Below are positions 63,249 through 64,000 of a DNA stretch of 64,000 nucleotides, piece after piece; the stretch's first letter is position 1, and each line of letters begins with the position of its first letter. Location: positions 124,001 through 188,000 of the forward strand of contig NZ_JACNEP010000005.1 of NCBI RefSeq assembly GCF_014270035.1, given 5' to 3'. The notes beneath the pieces are model-generated. The model was not told the DNA's origin. It made no database searches and saw only the letters and a list, made by a program, of their open reading frames with translations. Source of the stretch: Neptunicella marina. Lineage in GTDB: Bacteria; Pseudomonadota; Gammaproteobacteria; Enterobacterales; Alteromonadaceae. Made by a program: the position numbers and the translations under genes.

Positions 63249-64000
63249 CTCTCTGCCTAAAGCCATAGCCCTGATGGGACCCACTGCTTCGGGCAAAACC
63301 GATTTGGCCATCAAGCTTTGCCAGACACTACCTTGCGATATAATTAGCGTGGATTCAGCGCTGATATACAAGGGTATGGATATAGGCACCGCCAAACCCA
63401 GTGCTGACGAGTTAAAGTTAGCGCCACATCGCCTGATTGATATTAAGGACCCAGCAGAAATTTATTCAGCGGCTGATTTTCGCCATGATGCTTTGCGCGA
63501 AATGGCCGATATATCAGCAAAAGGCCGGATTCCACTATTAGTTGGTGGAACTATGATGTATTTCAAAGTACTAATAGAAGGCATATCTCCTTTGCCGCAA
63601 GCTGATGCAGAATTACGGCAGCAAATTGAAGCTCAGGCAGAGGAACAGGGATGGCAGACATTACACGATGAACTGGCCAATGTGGATCCTGTATCGGCAC
63701 AACGCATACATCCGAATGATCCACAACGCTTAACCCGGGCAATTGAAGTGTTCAGATTAACCGGTAAATCCTTAACGGACTTAACCGAAAAAAAATCCGA
63801 GCCATTGCCTTATGATTTGCACCAGTTTGCCATTGCTCCAAAGGACAGAGCGGTGCTACATCAGCGTATCGCCCAGCGTTTTGACCTGATGTTGGAACAA
63901 GGATTTGAAAATGAAGTAAAAAGCTTATTTGAGCGTTCCGATTTGCATCTGGACCTACCAGCAATACGTGCAGTGGGATATCGGCAGATGTGGGAACACT
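63241..64000 (+). CDS. miaA: tRNA dimethylallyltransferase, partial
   Basis: The gene runs off the right edge. The visible 253 residues start [24 protein letters not shown], with the P-loop GPTASGKT, and contain [38 protein letters not shown] and [11 protein letters not shown], all typical of MiaA, which adds dimethylallyl to A37 of tRNAs reading U-starting codons. It overlaps the mutL end and continues the nnr-tsaE-amiB-mutL-miaA order. Confidence 0.97.
   Translation, partial: MTNSLPKAIALMGPTASGKTDLAIKLCQTLPCDIISVDSALIYKGMDIGTAKPSADELKLAPHRLIDIKDPAEIYSAADFRHDALREMADISAKGRIPLLVGGTMMYFKVLIEGISPLPQADAELRQQIEAQAEEQGWQTLHDELANVDPVSAQRIHPNDPQRLTRAIEVFRLTGKSLTDLTEKKSEPLPYDLHQFAIAPKDRAVLHQRIAQRFDLMLEQGFENEVKSLFERSDLHLDLPAIRAVGYRQMWEH

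Noticed and set aside
1-64000. CRISPR arrays, tRNA or rRNA genes, insertion sequences
   Set aside because: I saw no regularly spaced repeats, cloverleaf-type sequence, rRNA-like sequence or IS transposase anywhere in the window.

Overview
The window looks like the chromosome of a marine, alga-degrading gammaproteobacterium of the Alteromonadales type (Catenovulum/Paraglaciecola/Alteromonas-like). This is inferred from a large alginate-utilisation locus with TonB receptors, a gammaproteobacterial nnr-tsaE-amiB-mutL-miaA operon, a qorB/HxlR pair close to E. coli ytfG/ytfH, and an E. coli-like hemE and glmS. The genus is not proven.

Layout. (1) 1-7004: end of a trypsin-like protease, then a probable operon of a Tat-exported protein, a PqqD-like protein, an HprK-related kinase, a nucleotidyltransferase and the PrsK/PrsR two-component pair. 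(2) 7047-8231: GH130 mannosylglucose phosphorylase. (3) 8437-30239: alginate locus. It holds a GntR/FadR-type regulator, two TonB receptors, two PL7 lyases, a PL6 lyase, a PL6-like repeat lipoprotein, a PL17 exolyase, KdgF, an MFS uronate transporter, a dehydrogenase likely to reduce DEH, KDG kinase and KDPG aldolase. Together they take alginate from the cell surface to pyruvate and glyceraldehyde-3-phosphate. Repeated TTGGT(N2-3)ACCAA-type sites lie in the promoter regions. (4) 30747-43845: ordinary accessory metabolism, with a DsbA-like protein, qorB and an HxlR regulator, a class C beta-lactamase-like hydrolase, an orphan AT-rich gene, GH51, a Kef-type antiporter, MFS/LysR and NmrA/LysR divergent pairs. 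(5) 43903-50149: a 6.25-kb element with Tn7-like features. It has TGT...ACA ends, 26-bp inverted repeats (25/26), a perfect 5-bp duplication TTTGT and a position 22 bp past the glmS stop codon. Its cargo is a small wHTH-like protein, a C5-cytosine methyltransferase, a 990-aa protein with two GHKL ATPase regions and a divergent receiver protein. No transposase gene is visible. (6) 50172-64000: glmS, a DeoR regulator, hemE, a beta-lactamase-like/TPR protein, a DUF4238-like protein, queG, and nnr-tsaE-amiB-mutL-miaA (miaA cut by the window end).

The strongest candidate for an undescribed system is the Tn7-like cassette at 43903-50149: an apparently non-autonomous element in attTn7 whose only cargo is a methyltransferase/GHKL/receiver module that looks like mobile defence. 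The HprK-related kinase cluster at 614-7004 is a second candidate, a possible peptide or protein modification system.
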